This document shows positions 1 through 13,300 of a stretch of DNA of 64,000 nucleotides, piece by piece (within the stretch, counting starts at the first letter, position 1; the number at the start of each line of letters is the position of its first letter). The position numbers and the translations under genes are program-made. The stretch covers positions 14,135,541 to 14,199,540 of the forward strand of contig NC_133537.1 of NCBI RefSeq assembly GCF_048544455.1, given 5' to 3'. The stretch comes from Silene latifolia. Taxonomy: Eukaryota > Streptophyta > Magnoliopsida > Caryophyllales > Caryophyllaceae. Under the pieces are notes generated by a model that ran no database searches, was not told the origin of the DNA, and saw nothing but the letters and a program-made list of their open reading frames with translations.

Positions 1-19
1 GGCGGGTTTCAAGAGGAAG

Positions 20-276
20 ACACGCCATTACGTATGGCGTGTTTAATATTTGAGATTTTATCGCCCCTCTTTGGAAAGGGGCTAAAAATTGTCTTTGCTT
101 AAAACAAGCCATAGCTAATGGCGTGTTTTCTTCTTAAGACACGCCATACGTAATGGCGTGTTTCCTTTGCTTATCTTGTTCAGCTACTGCCTAGGGTGGA
201 ATTTTGAACTGCATAAACACGCCATATCTAATGGCGTGTTCTTTCAAGTAAACACGCCAATACGTATGGCGTGTTT
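20..276. repeat. Array of five ~24-bp palindromes upstream of ALB3
   Basis: Five imperfect palindromes lie at about 20-43, 102-128, 138-163, 214-241 and 250-276. Each has arms ACGCCAT / ATGGCGT. The first, third and fifth have a TACGTA-type centre; the second and fourth have a TAGCTAA or TATCTAA centre. Spacing alternates near 36 and 76-82 bases, giving a dimeric period of about 112-118. The spacers between palindromes are not alike, although the first contains its own small hairpin (cccctct...aggggc). The array may continue left of the window. Its origin is unknown: it could be part of a transposon end or a cluster of binding sites. Confidence 0.7.
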
Positions 277-409
277 AAGCCTCATACAGGCTCGTCAAAA
301 CCGAGCCTACGTGGACACCATTTCGATAAATGTTTTCGAAATCGACCCAAAACGACAATTCTTTTATTTTTGAACATTATTTCAAAAACGGACTCTACTT
401 TTTTACACC

Positions 410-587
410 AGAATAAAATAAAATAAAATAAAAAAACAAATAAGGATAAGATAAAACGGATAATGCGTGGGAGGGAAAATTTGGAAAGATTTTGGTTTCC
501 CACCATCTCTCTCCCTCTCAGCTCCACCACTCACTCACCTAAGCTCTCTAATGACCGCCTAAACTTCTCCCTCTTCTTCCTCCATCG
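410..587 (+). promoter_or_regulatory. Probable ALB3 promoter and 5' leader
   Basis: This AT-rich stretch just before the ALB3 start holds an AAATA run (about 415-432) and GATA/I-box-like words (GATAAG near 443, GGATAATG near 459), which are common in light-responsive plant promoters. A CT-rich leader (about 505-585) precedes the ATG. No transcription start can be fixed from sequence alone. Confidence 0.35.
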
Positions 588-3500
588 ATGGCGAAAACCC
601 TAATTTCATCCTCGCCATTTACAGGAAGTAAATTCCACGATAATAAACTTTTTTGTTTGTCTCACAGAAGTAAATTCGTTCGCACGAGGGTTAATTTCAG
701 TTTCCAGCAACTTCCCCCAATTGATCATCATTCAATTGATGTCGAATTAAACGCGGTTTTCGCTAAGGCGGAAAGCTTGATCTATACGCTTGCTGATGCT
801 GCCGTTTCCGCATCGCCTGATAATGTAGCTCCTGCTGTTAAAAGTGGCGGATGGTTTGGGTTTATTTCCGACGCCATGGAAGTTGTCTTGAAGGTACTTA
901 CTGTAATCCTTTATATAATTAGTGTATTCTGCATATTTGATGTACTTTAGCATAATTAGTGTTTGATTGCCGGTTAGGATGATATTGTAATCATAGATTA
1001 GATAGTTTGATGCTATGTTACTCTGATTCGGCTGCAAGTGTGAGATAGGACACGGTATCGGAGTGACGGATATAGTTACTTTCCGCTAAGTTTTCAATTA
1101 TTTGGTCTAAAATGAAGTATAGAAGTGTCGTGTTGTGACACATAACTAAAGTGTTGGAGTAACATAGGTTTTTGTATTGACTATTGAGTGTAGCTATTTT
1201 GTTGTTATTCCGTACATGATTTAATTGCTGCATATTTGTTGTAGTTTATGTAATTAGTGTTTGATTGCTAGTTATGATGATGTTGTTATCAGCGATGCAA
1301 TTAGGTAGTTTGATGCTCTGTAGCAGAAAAGTGAAGAAGATTAAGCTAGTATTTAGGTTTTTGCTTGTGCAATTAGTTGTTTAGGTGCGGTTTTTCGGTA
1401 GTTTAGGTCTGGAGGAGCTATTTGATTGCATTTAGGTTTTTGCTCGTGCAAGTAGCAGAAATTGAAAGAAGATTAAGCTAGTCATTAGAATTTTGCTCAT
1501 GCAAATAGTTGTTTAGGTGTTGTTTTTCGGGTGTTTAGGTTACTTGATTAGATTTCTGCAGTTGTTGTACTTAAGTGTAATTAGTGTTTGATTGCTGGTT
1601 ATGATAATGTTGTTGTAATGTAGGTAGGTCTGATGTTTCGTGATGGTAATGGAAGAAGATGAAGCTAGTACTTAGGTTGTGCTCGTATAATGGTTTAGTT
1701 GCGATTTCTCAAAGGTTTAACTGTAGGAATATGTGGATTTGTAGCATTGTCGAGTATAGTTACCGCAATCCTGTAAATTTTGTGGAGTATAATTTATGCA
1801 TATGTGTTGTACTTGTACTGTGAATTGTGTTTGGTAGCTGGTTATGATGATGTTGTAGTCGTAAGGTAGGTAGTTTGATGCTATTTGGTAGCAATGGACA
1901 AAGATTAAGCTAGTATTAGCTTTTCGCTTGTGCAATTAGTTGTTTAGGTGCGGTTTTTCTGTAGTTCAGGACTGCAGGATACGTGAATTAGTAGCATTTA
2001 GGGACTTAGGGTACACTCAGCAGAATTAATGGCTGACAAGATATTAAATGTCCATAGCCAAATTAGTGAGGGTAGATTTTTGGTTCAACTAGATGTTACA
2101 CAGAAATAGGTGTCTCAGATGCTGATAACCTTACAATGTGTTGCCCGGCGCTACTAATGGTTTCTAAGCTGAATTAGTGAGGAGAATATTTTAGTTTAAG
2201 GATGGCAGCACCCGTGTATGACTGCATTACATTGAAGTAAGCACTTCAGCAAGTGATTAGATGAAGAATTTTCATTGTTTGTGTCCTGTAGTTTGCAACT
2301 TTGACGTGTTTTAGCTGTCGTAGTTTGTATTCTGTGGGCTGTAGCTAAAATGTTACTGGCCACTGTACGTTAGTTCACTGGCCACAGATTTGATGCTAGG
2401 TTCTCTGTACAATAATTAGTCAGAAGACGTATATAATATTGACGTTATGGGCTAATGCATGTATACCTCAAAAGCTATTAGGTAAGATGTGTTAGTCTCT
2501 AAGCCGTATGACAATCGCGAGCAATTTAATAAAATTGAGCTACATGAGCAAGACTTATTCTTTATGTGTATGATGAGCTTGGGACAAGCACTTTCAGTGA
2601 AGCTTTCAATGACCTCCTGCAGTTTATTCATATCGTGTCTTGGGAACACGTTGCTTAGGCTGTTGGTTTGTTTCATAGCATTTTTTTAAAAAGTTGCTCA
2701 TGCATTCCCTTTATAATAAGCTTTGTTCTTCTTTCCATGAGATAGATTATGAAGGACGGGCTTTCAGCTCTGCACGTGCCTTATTCGTATGGATTTGCTA
2801 TCATATTGCTCACGGTCTTCGTCAAAATTGCGACTTTGCCTTTGACAAAGCAACAGGTTAGTGTTTTTCCATCTTCTTCCGTTTTTGATTGCGGGGAAGA
2901 CTGAAGAGCAATGTTTAAGAGTAATAATACAACATTATTGTTTCTCTTAAATCTTGTGTTTCTGTTAATTAGCGTTTTTTTATATATGTTGGAACTTTGA
3001 ATTAAATTGGGAAATACCATGCGCTAATAACTAGCTGAATGATGAATCAATGATATGTTGGTGACACCTCTGTTTTTGGGCCAACGGTTTTGTTTTTATT
3101 CTTAGTGCTCATTTCAGTAGTTTCCTACAAAATCTTACGGAATACCGAACTGCTCAAGACTATGCGCTATTTTCCAAACTCATATTAGGGCATGATTGTT
3201 CATGGTCATTGATTTTGTTGGTGATGCCATGCCATTCCAACTGACTTTTTTTTGAATCTGTGATGATGCAACCTCTTGTTATTGCTCATGTATGTAGGTT
3301 GAATCAACATTGGCAATGCAGAATCTTCAACCAAAAATCAAAGCCATACAAGAAAGATATGCAGGAAATCAGGCGAGTAGCATCTCTACATTGGAATGCG
3401 GTGTTTATTGCGTTAGTTTTGGAACTGTTTTCTGCTAAGGGATTTCTGTCTTAAACCTGCTCAATGTCTTGCAACTTGCAAGTGGCCAAGTGGGTTATAG

Positions 3501-6500
3501 CTATATTATTTGCTTAAACAATGAACTGTTTATACTGCCTCTATTGTACCTCCTTTGCTCGTTTTGTCCTCTTAAGGGACCAATGTTGGAACATTAAATG
3601 GCAGTATCTGTCCTTAACAACTATTATTTGGGTACATATTGCTGATGTATCTTATTATTTCCTGTGCTAGGAACGAATACAACTTGAGACATCACGTCTT
3701 TACAAGCAAGCTGGTGTTAATCCTTTGGCAGGTGAATTTCTCGCCTATGAGCGCATAGACTATCCTGTTTGGATTGTGCATTATTTTTTCTCAAGCTAAA
3801 TTGTGATGGTTCCTTTCAAATTGGTCAATCATTTTCTTGTGACTTCGTGTTTTGCTGGCCCGTTCTCTGAATTAGTCCATGAAAATCCTGCGCTAAGTAA
3901 CAAGCCATTGGTCTAAGATTGTAGGCTTTTCGGCTTTTCACTCTGTTTGTCGTTGATCTAGTTTACTTATCTTGTTAAGTTGTAAACAACCACTTTCACG
4001 TGGTTTCCCCTTAAATCTGTCCCATTAACCCCCTGATTTAGAATATAAAAAATTCAAGTTTTCTGACTTTTTAGTAGAGAATCTTGAAACACTAATTTCT
4101 TCTCTTATTTTCCTTTGTAAATATCACGCAGGTTGCTTGCCAACTTTAGCAACAATACCGGTTTGGATAGGATTGTATCAAGCTCTTTCAAATGTAGCTA
4201 ATGAGGTGAATAATCGAGATTTGTTGGACTTACGGGTTATTGTGTAATAACTCATTGTGTGTAACTGATCATCTGTTTTAATTTAATTGAAGGGACTTTT
4301 GACGGAAGGATTTTTCTGGATTCCTTCTTTGGGAGGACCGACTTCGATTGCTGCACGCCAGAGTGGTGCAGGAATTTCCTGGCTCTTTCCTTTTGTGGTA
4401 ACTTTTCGTCACTTACCTGTAGAATTGATTCTCGTTTGTCTTGTTCAAATACCATTGTCTACACTCTACTGTGGAAATTAATTGCTAGGAGGAGTCCTAT
4501 TCCTCCTAAACCCATCACTGCAGTTTTGCTACAAGATGGAACAATTTACTATTTTTCTCTATATAAATAGAGTCAGTATCTAACTGGCGTTGGTTACCAG
4601 TGTAAATGGGGCAACCATGTGGTCCATTGTGAGAAAAAAAAGGGCCATACATTTTTCTATGTTGATTTCTTCCATCACATCATGAGCCGAAATAATATCA
4701 TATCTTTGGCTCCATAAAAAATGGGTGAAAAGATCTCAAAACCTTTATCGATACTTTGGGTAAAATGGAAATTATGTATCCATTGTGATCATTTGGAGGT
4801 CAAGTGGTTGTAAATTTAACTGTAAACAATCGAAATTCACGTGGAAGAGACAGATCGTAAGTGAGATCGTGAGGGAGTAGTATTATACAAATGTGTGAGC
4901 TAGCATTATTTTTTGTGGGGTAGAGTTTCTATAGAAATTTATGTCACGATTTGCTGTTTCAAACTTCATCAAGAAAACTCAAACAGTACATTTGCCGACT
5001 TTTCTGTTTTTTAGCTATATATATTTAAGTTTTCATTCCATAAATCTAGCGTTCTAGGCTTTCACAAGTAAATATGGTCAAGCTCACATGGTATTAACTA
5101 TCATGTCTAGGTCGCCACGACGAAACACATGGTTTGTAAAGGTTTTGAAGATTATTTTCACCGAATTTGACAAATTTAGAAGCCAATATCTCGCAGATGA
5201 ACTGAGATATGCCGCAACAACTGATACCAGACCATGATCATGACCGAAAATGAGATTTAATACTATGACCTTTTATGATGAGCACGCCCGTTGCCATATC
5301 CACGAGGTAGTTGTTTGGTAGAATAAAGGGTTCATGTTCTTAGTAAAAACTAGTGACACTCAACAATGGTGCTAATTTCCTCCCCTCCTCCACGTAATTA
5401 TGGTGCTGAATAGAAAGGTATTTTGGTTTGGCTGATTGTCCTATATTTAGTTTGTTCTGAATTCTGAGGATGTTTTGCATTAACTCGCCAGTAAGCATAC
5501 ATGAACATGACTCACATGCCTACACATTAGAACAAAGGGGGTTGAGCTGTATTCTATCTTACATCCGGCAAATGTCTTTCTTTGCCGTCTTATCCTTGTT
5601 GGGGCTTACATATAAAGTACCAGTAATTTTAGCAGTAATTTTAAGCCTGCATAGCTTCTTTTTTGGAATTTGTGGTGCTTATTATTCTCACATACAAGTG
5701 ACTCTATATCCTGTTGTTTGTCTATCCTGATCTTGTATCCATTTCAACCTGAAGGATGGTCATCCACCCCTAGGCTGGCATGATACCGCAGCATATCTTG
5801 TTCTTCCCGTCCTGCTAGTTGTTTCGCAATTTGTTTCTATGGAACTTATGAAGCCTCCTCAGGTAAAGACTTCCTAAAGGAGACAGTTCGCCTCTGGCAT
5901 AAATTTCACCCCCTCCACTCAAGTATGACTTACTGTTGAATGTTATTCTTGACAGACTGATCCATCTCAGAAGACTTCACTCCTCGTCCTCAAGTTTCTC
6001 CCACTCATGATTGGTTACTTTTCACTGTCTGTCCCATCTGGGCTATCCATCTACTGGTTTGTCTCTGGACTCCCCCTTCCTGAATCTGTTAAATTTTACA
6101 AGATAACAAGTAGCTTGAGAAAAATGTGGAGCTGATATTATCATGCACTGAAAGGTCAGTTTGAAGCTGTTACCTATTCGATGAACTCTGTTATGGGATC
6201 TGTCCTTATGAGGAATGTAGTGCTGATGCGATAGCGCCTCCAGGCTTAGCTACTTTTTGTGTTTGTGTATGTTATGTGACGAGATAGTTATTCTACCAAA
6301 AAAAAAAAAAACGAGAATTTTCCTTAGATTCTGTTGTTTTCTTTTTAGTGCAAACTATACACTACTGAATATGTAGTAATCAATTTGATTTGGCAGGTTT
6401 ACAAACAATGTTCTCAGTACTGCACAACAAGTATGGTTACGCAAGTTAGGTGGTGCAAAGCCTATTGTGAGTGAGAATGCAAGCGGAATTATTAGTGCTG

Positions 6501-7271
6501 GAAAAGCAAAACGGCCTCCACTTCAACCTAGTGACAGGTTTGGGTCATAGTTGGGCTTAGCAATGTCATTATTGTGTTACTATAGGCGTCTATTCTAATG
6601 TGTGCTGGTATTTAAAAAATAGGATTAGACTTGAAGAAGGAAGAAGGAAAGAAATGAACAAAGCATTGCCAGATGATGATATTCAGATTCTGGAAGCAAA
6701 TTTGGATTCTGAACTGGGCTCAGATGACGAATCTAAAGAAACGGTGAGCTAAACAAAAGTATTTGAGACCTGAAATGTAGCATTTGAGTATACAATTAAC
6801 TTAGTTGCGGCTAAGTAAAATTAATTTGCTGATAGGTTGGGTCGCTTTGAGTGTGTTAAAAAGTAGTCTCCATTTCTGCATCTTAATCATACAATTTTAG
6901 TGTGAGCCCGTCTCATACAAGGATTTGTGTTGTTTGCTAGACACTGGTATGTACCATTGTTGTAAAGCAAAGGCAGGAACATTATCTTCTAGTCACATGA
7001 CTGGCTCTAAATTTGTTCCTCGAGCATGTCTTTGCAAGTTGTGTGATATAATTTTGATATTTGAGATAATTTACACTTCATAATGTTGCCTTATTCTAGG
7101 ATGTTGATACCATATTTTATTCAGTTAATAGATTCTTTTGGGGTTGTTTTTTTTTTTTTTTTTTTACAGGATGAACTAGAAGAAGCATATATGTCAAGCG
7201 GTAGCAAACAGGTTCCAGAGTATCCTGGTCCAAAGAGGAGCAAGAGATCGAAAAGGAAGCGTGTGGGCTAA
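588..7271 (+). CDS. ALB3: ALBINO3 thylakoid membrane protein insertase, 11 exons
   Basis: Eleven exons encode 434 aa: 588-893, 2746-2856, 3298-3372, 3671-3731, 4132-4205, 4293-4397, 5755-5862, 5956-6056, 6397-6537, 6623-6743 and 7170-7271. The protein is the chloroplast YidC/Oxa1-family insertase that, with cpSRP43/cpSRP54 and cpFtsY, places light-harvesting proteins into thylakoids. Residues 1 to about 60 are a Ser/basic-rich transit peptide. The insertase core starts near residue 103 and includes NLQPKIKAIQERYAGNQ, GCLPTLATIPVWIGLYQ, FFWIPSLGGPTSIAA and LPLMIGYFSLSVPSGLSIYW. The stromal tail has an acidic stretch and ends KRSKRSKRKRVG, like the cpSRP43-binding basic motif of ALB3; as I recall, ALB4 lacks this motif, so ALB3 is preferred. 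It is slightly shorter than Arabidopsis ALB3 (462 aa from memory). Intron 3 has a GC donor at 3373. Intron 1 is filled with degenerate tandem repeats. Confidence 0.95.
950..1990. repeat. Degenerate tandem repeats in ALB3 intron 1
   Basis: A unit of roughly 250-310 bases recurs at about 955, 1255, 1580 and 1810. Shared words include GTGTTTGATTGC(C/T)GGTTATGATGATGTTGT, followed by a TAGGTAGTTTGATGCT segment (given here in parts), then AAGATTAAGCTAGTA and TTAGTTGTTTAGGTGCGG. Copies are diverged and unevenly truncated. One copy is interrupted by the short TIR element at 1013-1170. Confidence 0.6.
1013..1170. mobile_element. Short TIR element (MITE) in ALB3 intron 1
   Basis: The ends are inverted repeats: TATGTTACTCTGATTCGGC on the left and GGAGTAACATAGG on the right. 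The interior has the cacgg/gtgtcgtg words typical of this plant MITE type. The same ends occur at 11695-12295 in a UBC intron, so two size variants of one family lie in this window. Confidence 0.5.
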
Positions 7272-10130
7272 CTGCATACTTAGTTGTATGTATTTTTGTT
7301 TACCTTGTATATTTAATGAGTTCATATACTAGTCGTTAAAGCAAGCCCATTTCATTGGACTAGGTTTTGACCACTTTTGTAGCAAAGGTGAAAATTTGTC
7401 ATTAATTGCCATGTAGATTGTCTGTCCACTTTTTTTTTTCTTTTTTTTTTTTTAAATCAAATTAACATGATAATAGTGACTAGAATAAATAGCATTCAGG
7501 TTTCTTATATACCGTTATCCTGGCATTCTCTTGTATTCTCTTTCAAAGTATCAAGCATGGACTATGGAATTATAAGTTTCTGTTCGGGATTTAGGAGGTA
7601 AATGCAATTTCATCTTCATGTTTCAACTCTGTGATACATGAGAATTGAGGACTACCATTGCGCCGTTTCAGCTAAATATATGGCCCAGATTAAAGTCATC
7701 CTGCTCATCTTCTGGAGGTATGTTAGCTGATATCTGTTATTTCTTGTCCAAGTTGCTGCCTTACTTGTAACTGGTGTTGTTTATACTTTCCAAGGATTCA
7801 GTGTACTTTATGTTTGGGTTGAGAGAAAAACAGGCTGCAGAGGTGAATGTCTAAGCCTTGTTACTCCCTCCGTTCAAGCACGTTCATTACATTACTCTAA
7901 ATTTGCCTCCATATTTAGAGAAATGTAGTGAACTTGGTTAGCACCTTTTTTCGGGATTTTTTGAATCAACCCTGTAGATGAGTGCTAGGGTACAGATATC
8001 AAATTTTTAAATAGTTGAAGGCCAAGGTTACACTTTTTGTGTATGTTTTTTTCTTATTTAATTTGTAGTTGGTATTGTGTGTACTTTTCAAGATCCTGCG
8101 TACTTGCCGGCTGTAGGGGTGAATGCTTAGACCGTGGTACATTTTTTTTTCCGGGTTTATTATATCTGTTGAAGGCCAAGAAGCGTTGAAGCCCCTTTCC
8201 CTTAGGGGAAAAAAAATAACAGAGACGAGGCATATACTAGATAATTTGGTTAGTTATCCTTGCCTAAGTTAGCTGGTGTTGGTGCCAAACTGCCAATGTT
8301 CTTGTCAGATGTGTTATTCAGTCAATTCTGACTCGCAAGGATACCAACTCGGAACTTATCCAAATTGAATTTCGAGCTTTGGTTGTTAAATCAATATCAA
8401 GGGTTTGAGCCACTCAGCTTACACCTTTAAAGGAGAGAAAAAATTCAAAAATAAGTTGCTGCAAAGGAAAATGATGCTAATAGGAGGGTGCGTGTTGTCG
8501 TCTCAGGCAGTGGTTAGGGAAAGGATGGCAGGGCGTTCGCCCCCTTTGAAGAATGAATAATTTCAACAAATTTAGTTACATTTTTTTGATTTTTTTTTTT
8601 TCAAGTTTACCTTTTTCCATTATCCGTTTGCCTTCGCTGTAAATTTCCGCCTTGTAAGTTCAAATCACAGCTCCGCCATTGGGACTCTAAGGAATTAAAG
8701 GTCAAAACAAGTAAAAATGATTCCTATAGCTGACAGCATTTTGAGTTAGAGACTTGGTCTTAGTTATGATTGCGCATCCCTGATGAATAGTTTGAGTCTA
8801 CTTTCGGCTGCTGTAAGTCTCTGTCAAGCATCAATGCATTATATACAGTCGTTTGTTGACAGAAATGATGATGGTGGAAGAGAATCTGAATATTGTTTTG
8901 CATGTTCTGTACATCTGCCAATTCTTGGGAATTTCTCGATATTCCTTATTTGTCATTCGTTGGAATACTTTCATTTTTCTTAAGATTCTTTTTCGAGTTA
9001 AGCACACAACTAGACCTAACCTTTCAGATTTTTTAGCAACAAAGACTTGAACTCAGCTCCCTTCAGTTAAGTTCAACTTCTTTTAGCCAAAAAGAGAATA
9101 AAGCTTAAAGTCTTGTAAAACAACTATAATATGATCAAACATATTGCATCAACCATTATTTTCGACCAAATGCACATCACTATTCCATTTCTTAAGAATC
9201 GTGCCAATAATTTTCGACCAAAGGATGTGTATCGACACAGGAACACATGATGTATACACAAAAGTACCTATGACTTTAAAACTTGAAAAGGACGAATGTG
9301 TTGTCGTCGACTCATGAACACATGTATACTTTCTTCTTTAGTTTACATAGATAGTAAATTTTTTTCAGTATGATTGACGAAAAACTTGTATTTAATGTAA
9401 TGATAATATGATATGTACTCATCTGCCGATCGGCGATCGCTATGCCTTTTTCTAAAACAAAAAGTAAAGAAATAGTAAAAATATACTCCAAACACTCAAG
9501 AGTACAAATTAAGATATGGTCTTTTACTTATTTTCAAAAGGAATCGGCTTCTTTTTTCATTGGTGGTGGTAAAGAATCATCTACCTTACCAATTGAGTTA
9601 CCTAACAAAGTTGTTTTGATAGCATATATAAACTTTCATGAGATTTTATTATGCAATCCGTTTCAACTACATTTATCCGATACTATTTCTTACTAACTAA
9701 TAGTATGTATAAAATAAATCCACCCATCCATAACCAAATTAATTTAAGTTAAAAAATTTAAAACTTTAGACCAATTTCCAAAAATTCATTTTACACACAC
9801 TCTTAAATTTGGCGTATTTAAAAAGTGTTTAAGAAACCAAAATAGAAAAGAATTAAATGTTATTTTTATGGAAAATTGCAATATGCCATCACTTGTACTT
9901 CTTCTTACAAAAAACACATTTAATTTTTTTCCTATTTTAATTTTTTATGTTAGAAAAACCGATTTTAAAATTACCATCAAATATTTCCTTTTTTATTTTT
10001 TCCATAAACCCATAAAAAGTATTTTATGTTTGCAAAAAAAAAAAAAATTCCTAGAGTACTTTAACAACACAAAGTGCCATTGTTTTGTCACAAAGAAGAT
10101 ACGAGTAATTATTAGGGGAGAAAAGAGATA
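7272..10130. other. Intergenic region between ALB3 and UBC7-like E2
   Basis: The first ~200 bases are the likely ALB3 3' UTR. A truncated Stowaway-like MITE starts at 7862. The rest is AT-rich with T and A runs. The open frame at 9442-9696 (84 aa, Lys/Ser-rich) matches nothing I recognise, and I do not call it a gene. About 10100-10313 is the probable leader of the E2 gene, starting with a GA-rich tract. Confidence 0.5.
7862..7940. mobile_element. Truncated Stowaway-like MITE
   Basis: It begins TACTCCCTCCGTTCAAG, the usual Stowaway/Tc1-mariner MITE terminus after a TA. A small internal fold (ttactctaaattt/aaatttagag type) follows, and the match fades near 7940 without a clear opposite end. 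Confidence 0.5.
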
Positions 10131-10313
10131 GAAAGACAAAGAGAAAGAGAAAGAGAGATTGCAAAGTTAGGGATTCTCAAGCAACCCTTCCTTAAAATCC
10201 CTTTAAATTCTCTAAATTATTGATTAAATTTGTAACAAAATCCCTCTTTATAAACCCTAATTAATCTCAATTAATTGGGATTTTTGTTCTTCAATTTCTA
10301 TCTCTTTTCTCCC

Positions 10314-13300
10314 ATGGCTTCACCATCTCAAGCATCACTTCTGCTTCAGAAGCAACTTAAAGGTAAAAAAAAAACCTAAAAAAAGAATCAAAATTTCATT
10401 AGATTAATCAAATTATTTTGTTTGATTAAGTAAAAATGAAATTGGGTTTGAATTAAAATTGTAATTTGATTGTTTTTTTTTTACATTGTTTTGCAGATCT
10501 TTGCAAGAACCCTGTTGATGGGTTTTCTGCTGGATTGGTTAATGAAAATAATATATTTGAATGGAATGTCACAATTATTGGCCCCCCTGATACACTTTAG
10601 TATGTATTCTCTATTTATTTTTGATAAATTTTGCATTTTTTTGTGATTTGAAATTTGATAGATTATTGTTGTTGGATAATCTGGGGTCATAGGCTAGGTT
10701 ACCGATTCACAATCCGCTTTTATAGAATGTGTGTTATATGTATTTTCAGCAAGCTACAGGATAGAATTCGTTCTTAATTATTCCCGATTTGTAGTGTACC
10801 CAAGCAAATCCGGTAACCTTGGACTAAATTAATGATCGTTTTTTACTAGTTGCTTATGATTTTGTATTGTGTTTATGTCTGATGTTTTTAATTGAGTTTT
10901 ATGATCTAGATCATATCTTTGATTGATCAAAGCAAGAAAGATTATAGCTTTACTACTGGGAGGATGATTGGGTTTGTTTGGATGATCTGGTGTAGTTTAT
11001 ACTCCCTATGTCCCTATCATTTGTTTAGCTTTGATTAAATACTCCCTACAATGAGAATATAAGGTAAATAAATGACTGAGACGGAAAGAGTGATAATTTT
11101 GTCTTAGGGAGAATGTGATTAAGTTTGATGCTAAAGCTGATGCTGATTGTTGGTCTGCCTTGCTACTGGTGTCTTGTTTTTGGGATGGTGAATAGATATC
11201 GATTTCTTGTGGCCAACTGTTGCTTTGCTAGTTGTGTCGGTTACCTCGAAGTTAAGTAATCTTTGATGTTTTTTGGACTTTAAAAGGGGTTTCTAATGCT
11301 AAGAATGATTGTCTTGTGTAGTGAAGGGGGATTTTTCAATGCTATTATGACATTTCCACCGAACTATCCAAACAGTCCACCAACAGTGAGGTTTACATCG
11401 GATATATGGCATCCCAACGGTTAATTCTCTATTTCTTGATATATATGAGATTGAGTTTCATTTGTATCATACCACTATGCGGCTAAAACTACTTGCTGGT
11501 TCAATTTACAGTTTATCAGGATGGGCGGGTTTGCATATCAATCCTACATCCACCAGGTGACGACCCCAATGGGTATGAGCTTGCAAGTGAGCGATGGAGT
11601 CCTGTCCATACCGTAAGTGCTAAGTCCATTGGGACTTGAGTTTCCGTAGTTTTCATTGTTTAACAGTCTCCTTTACTCTATGATTGAGAACTGAAACCTA
11701 TGTTACTCTGACTTGCAAGCGTCAGGCATGACACAATGTCAAGTGTAAGACACGCCTATTTTTGTGAAAAAAGTTCCTGTTTTTGGCCTCAATAGAAGTT
11801 CCGAGTTTCATGTCATGTTGGAATGTTGGACAAGTGACGCACTACTAAAGTGAAATATCAAAGTGACGTAGGTTAACACCTGCCAAGTTCATATGGTGCC
11901 AACACTTAATATTGTGATAGTGTCCATGGGGAGAGTCATATTTTCTCTGCAAGATTTAGCCTTTCTTGTTAATTTCTGTTCATAAATTATTGGTGTATTG
12001 TTTTAACGTGATGGTATAGTCGATCATGTATGTGTCTTGCATTGTTGGTGAAACAAGTAGAGAATTTTGTCCTTCTCCGTAGGTTCTTACCATCTTTAAA
12101 ACTATCACAACCGCTGCCTTATGTTATTTGATGTGTTACTCCGACATTTCACTCAGTTGCCGTTTCGCGTATCCGATACATATCATGTCCGATACGACAC
12201 GACACTTGGACACTTCATTTTAGACCGAAAAATTGAAAACTTCGGACAAAATAGCCGTATCTGATACTTGCAGACGAGTTAGAGTAACATAGGTTATTTG
12301 TAATGTCACTGTTTGTTGAACTCTGTAAAAAGTTTAAACCTTCATGTGGGGGTGGGGGTGTAATTACAAACATGTTCCCAATTTTGAGGTAAGTGGAACT
12401 AGCAGATTTCTATTTAAAGTTCAATTCATACTCCTTGGTACAACCCCTCCCCCCATCCTCAGTTTGCCCTCCTCTCCAAAACAAGGAAAAAGAACATCGA
12501 CTAAGTCCATTGATTGCTTTTTCTTCCTCGTACTTTTGAATTGTATCTGAAAGGACAAAAAATATTTTATGATCTAAATTTCACCTTAATGTGTCAGGTG
12601 GAAAGTATAGTGCTTAGTATTATTTCGATGCTCTCCGGTCCTAATGATGAATCGCCAGCAAATGTTGAAGCCGCGGTAAGTTCTTGTTTTTTCGGCTTTC
12701 ATTGTTAATTTGTTATTGAGATCTAGAATTTCCAAATTTATATCTTTTTACCCTGTGTTAAATTTTTTTTTTTAAGGGAATCCCTGTGTATTAAATGGTT
12801 TGGAGGGGAATGACAGAAATCTCTTATTTGGGTATTAAATTGGTTTGGAGGGTTCCTCCCTCCCCCTCTTTTTCTTCTCTCCTATTATATTATATCCAAA
12901 CAGCTCCCATGTGTATAATAGAATATAATTGGGTTAAACAAAGTGATGTCTGCTTAGTTTGAGGTGTTGAAGCTAATCATGAGCGTAGTTTTAACGTATG
13001 TAGCACCCCTTAGAAAGACAGACAGGGATTAAGGAGCTTGGGATTCTTCTTGATTGTGGATTGTGTGAGGTAAATAAGTGCTGACTGAGCATGTGTATCC
13101 GATCCTCTTAGAAAAATAGATTGCTCGGTTAAACTTATGTGTATCCAACTGCTTACTTCAGCATTAGCTGTACCCAGATAAATTTGTAAGATAATTTATA
13201 AGATAGTTTGGAAGTACTACCCTTGAGTTGTGGCTCCCTTGACTTATTTATAAGGGAGTGTTGAAGTCATAAAGAGAGACTCACATCCATTTAATGTGTT

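Noticed and set aside
20-276. CRISPR-like array
   Set aside because: Repeats are palindromes in two alternating types with uneven spacers in plant nuclear DNA upstream of a spliced gene; no cas genes are present or expected.
9442-9696. 84-aa open frame with Lys/Ser-rich N-terminus
   Set aside because: No recognisable domain, AT-rich surroundings and no splice or promoter context. It could be chance.
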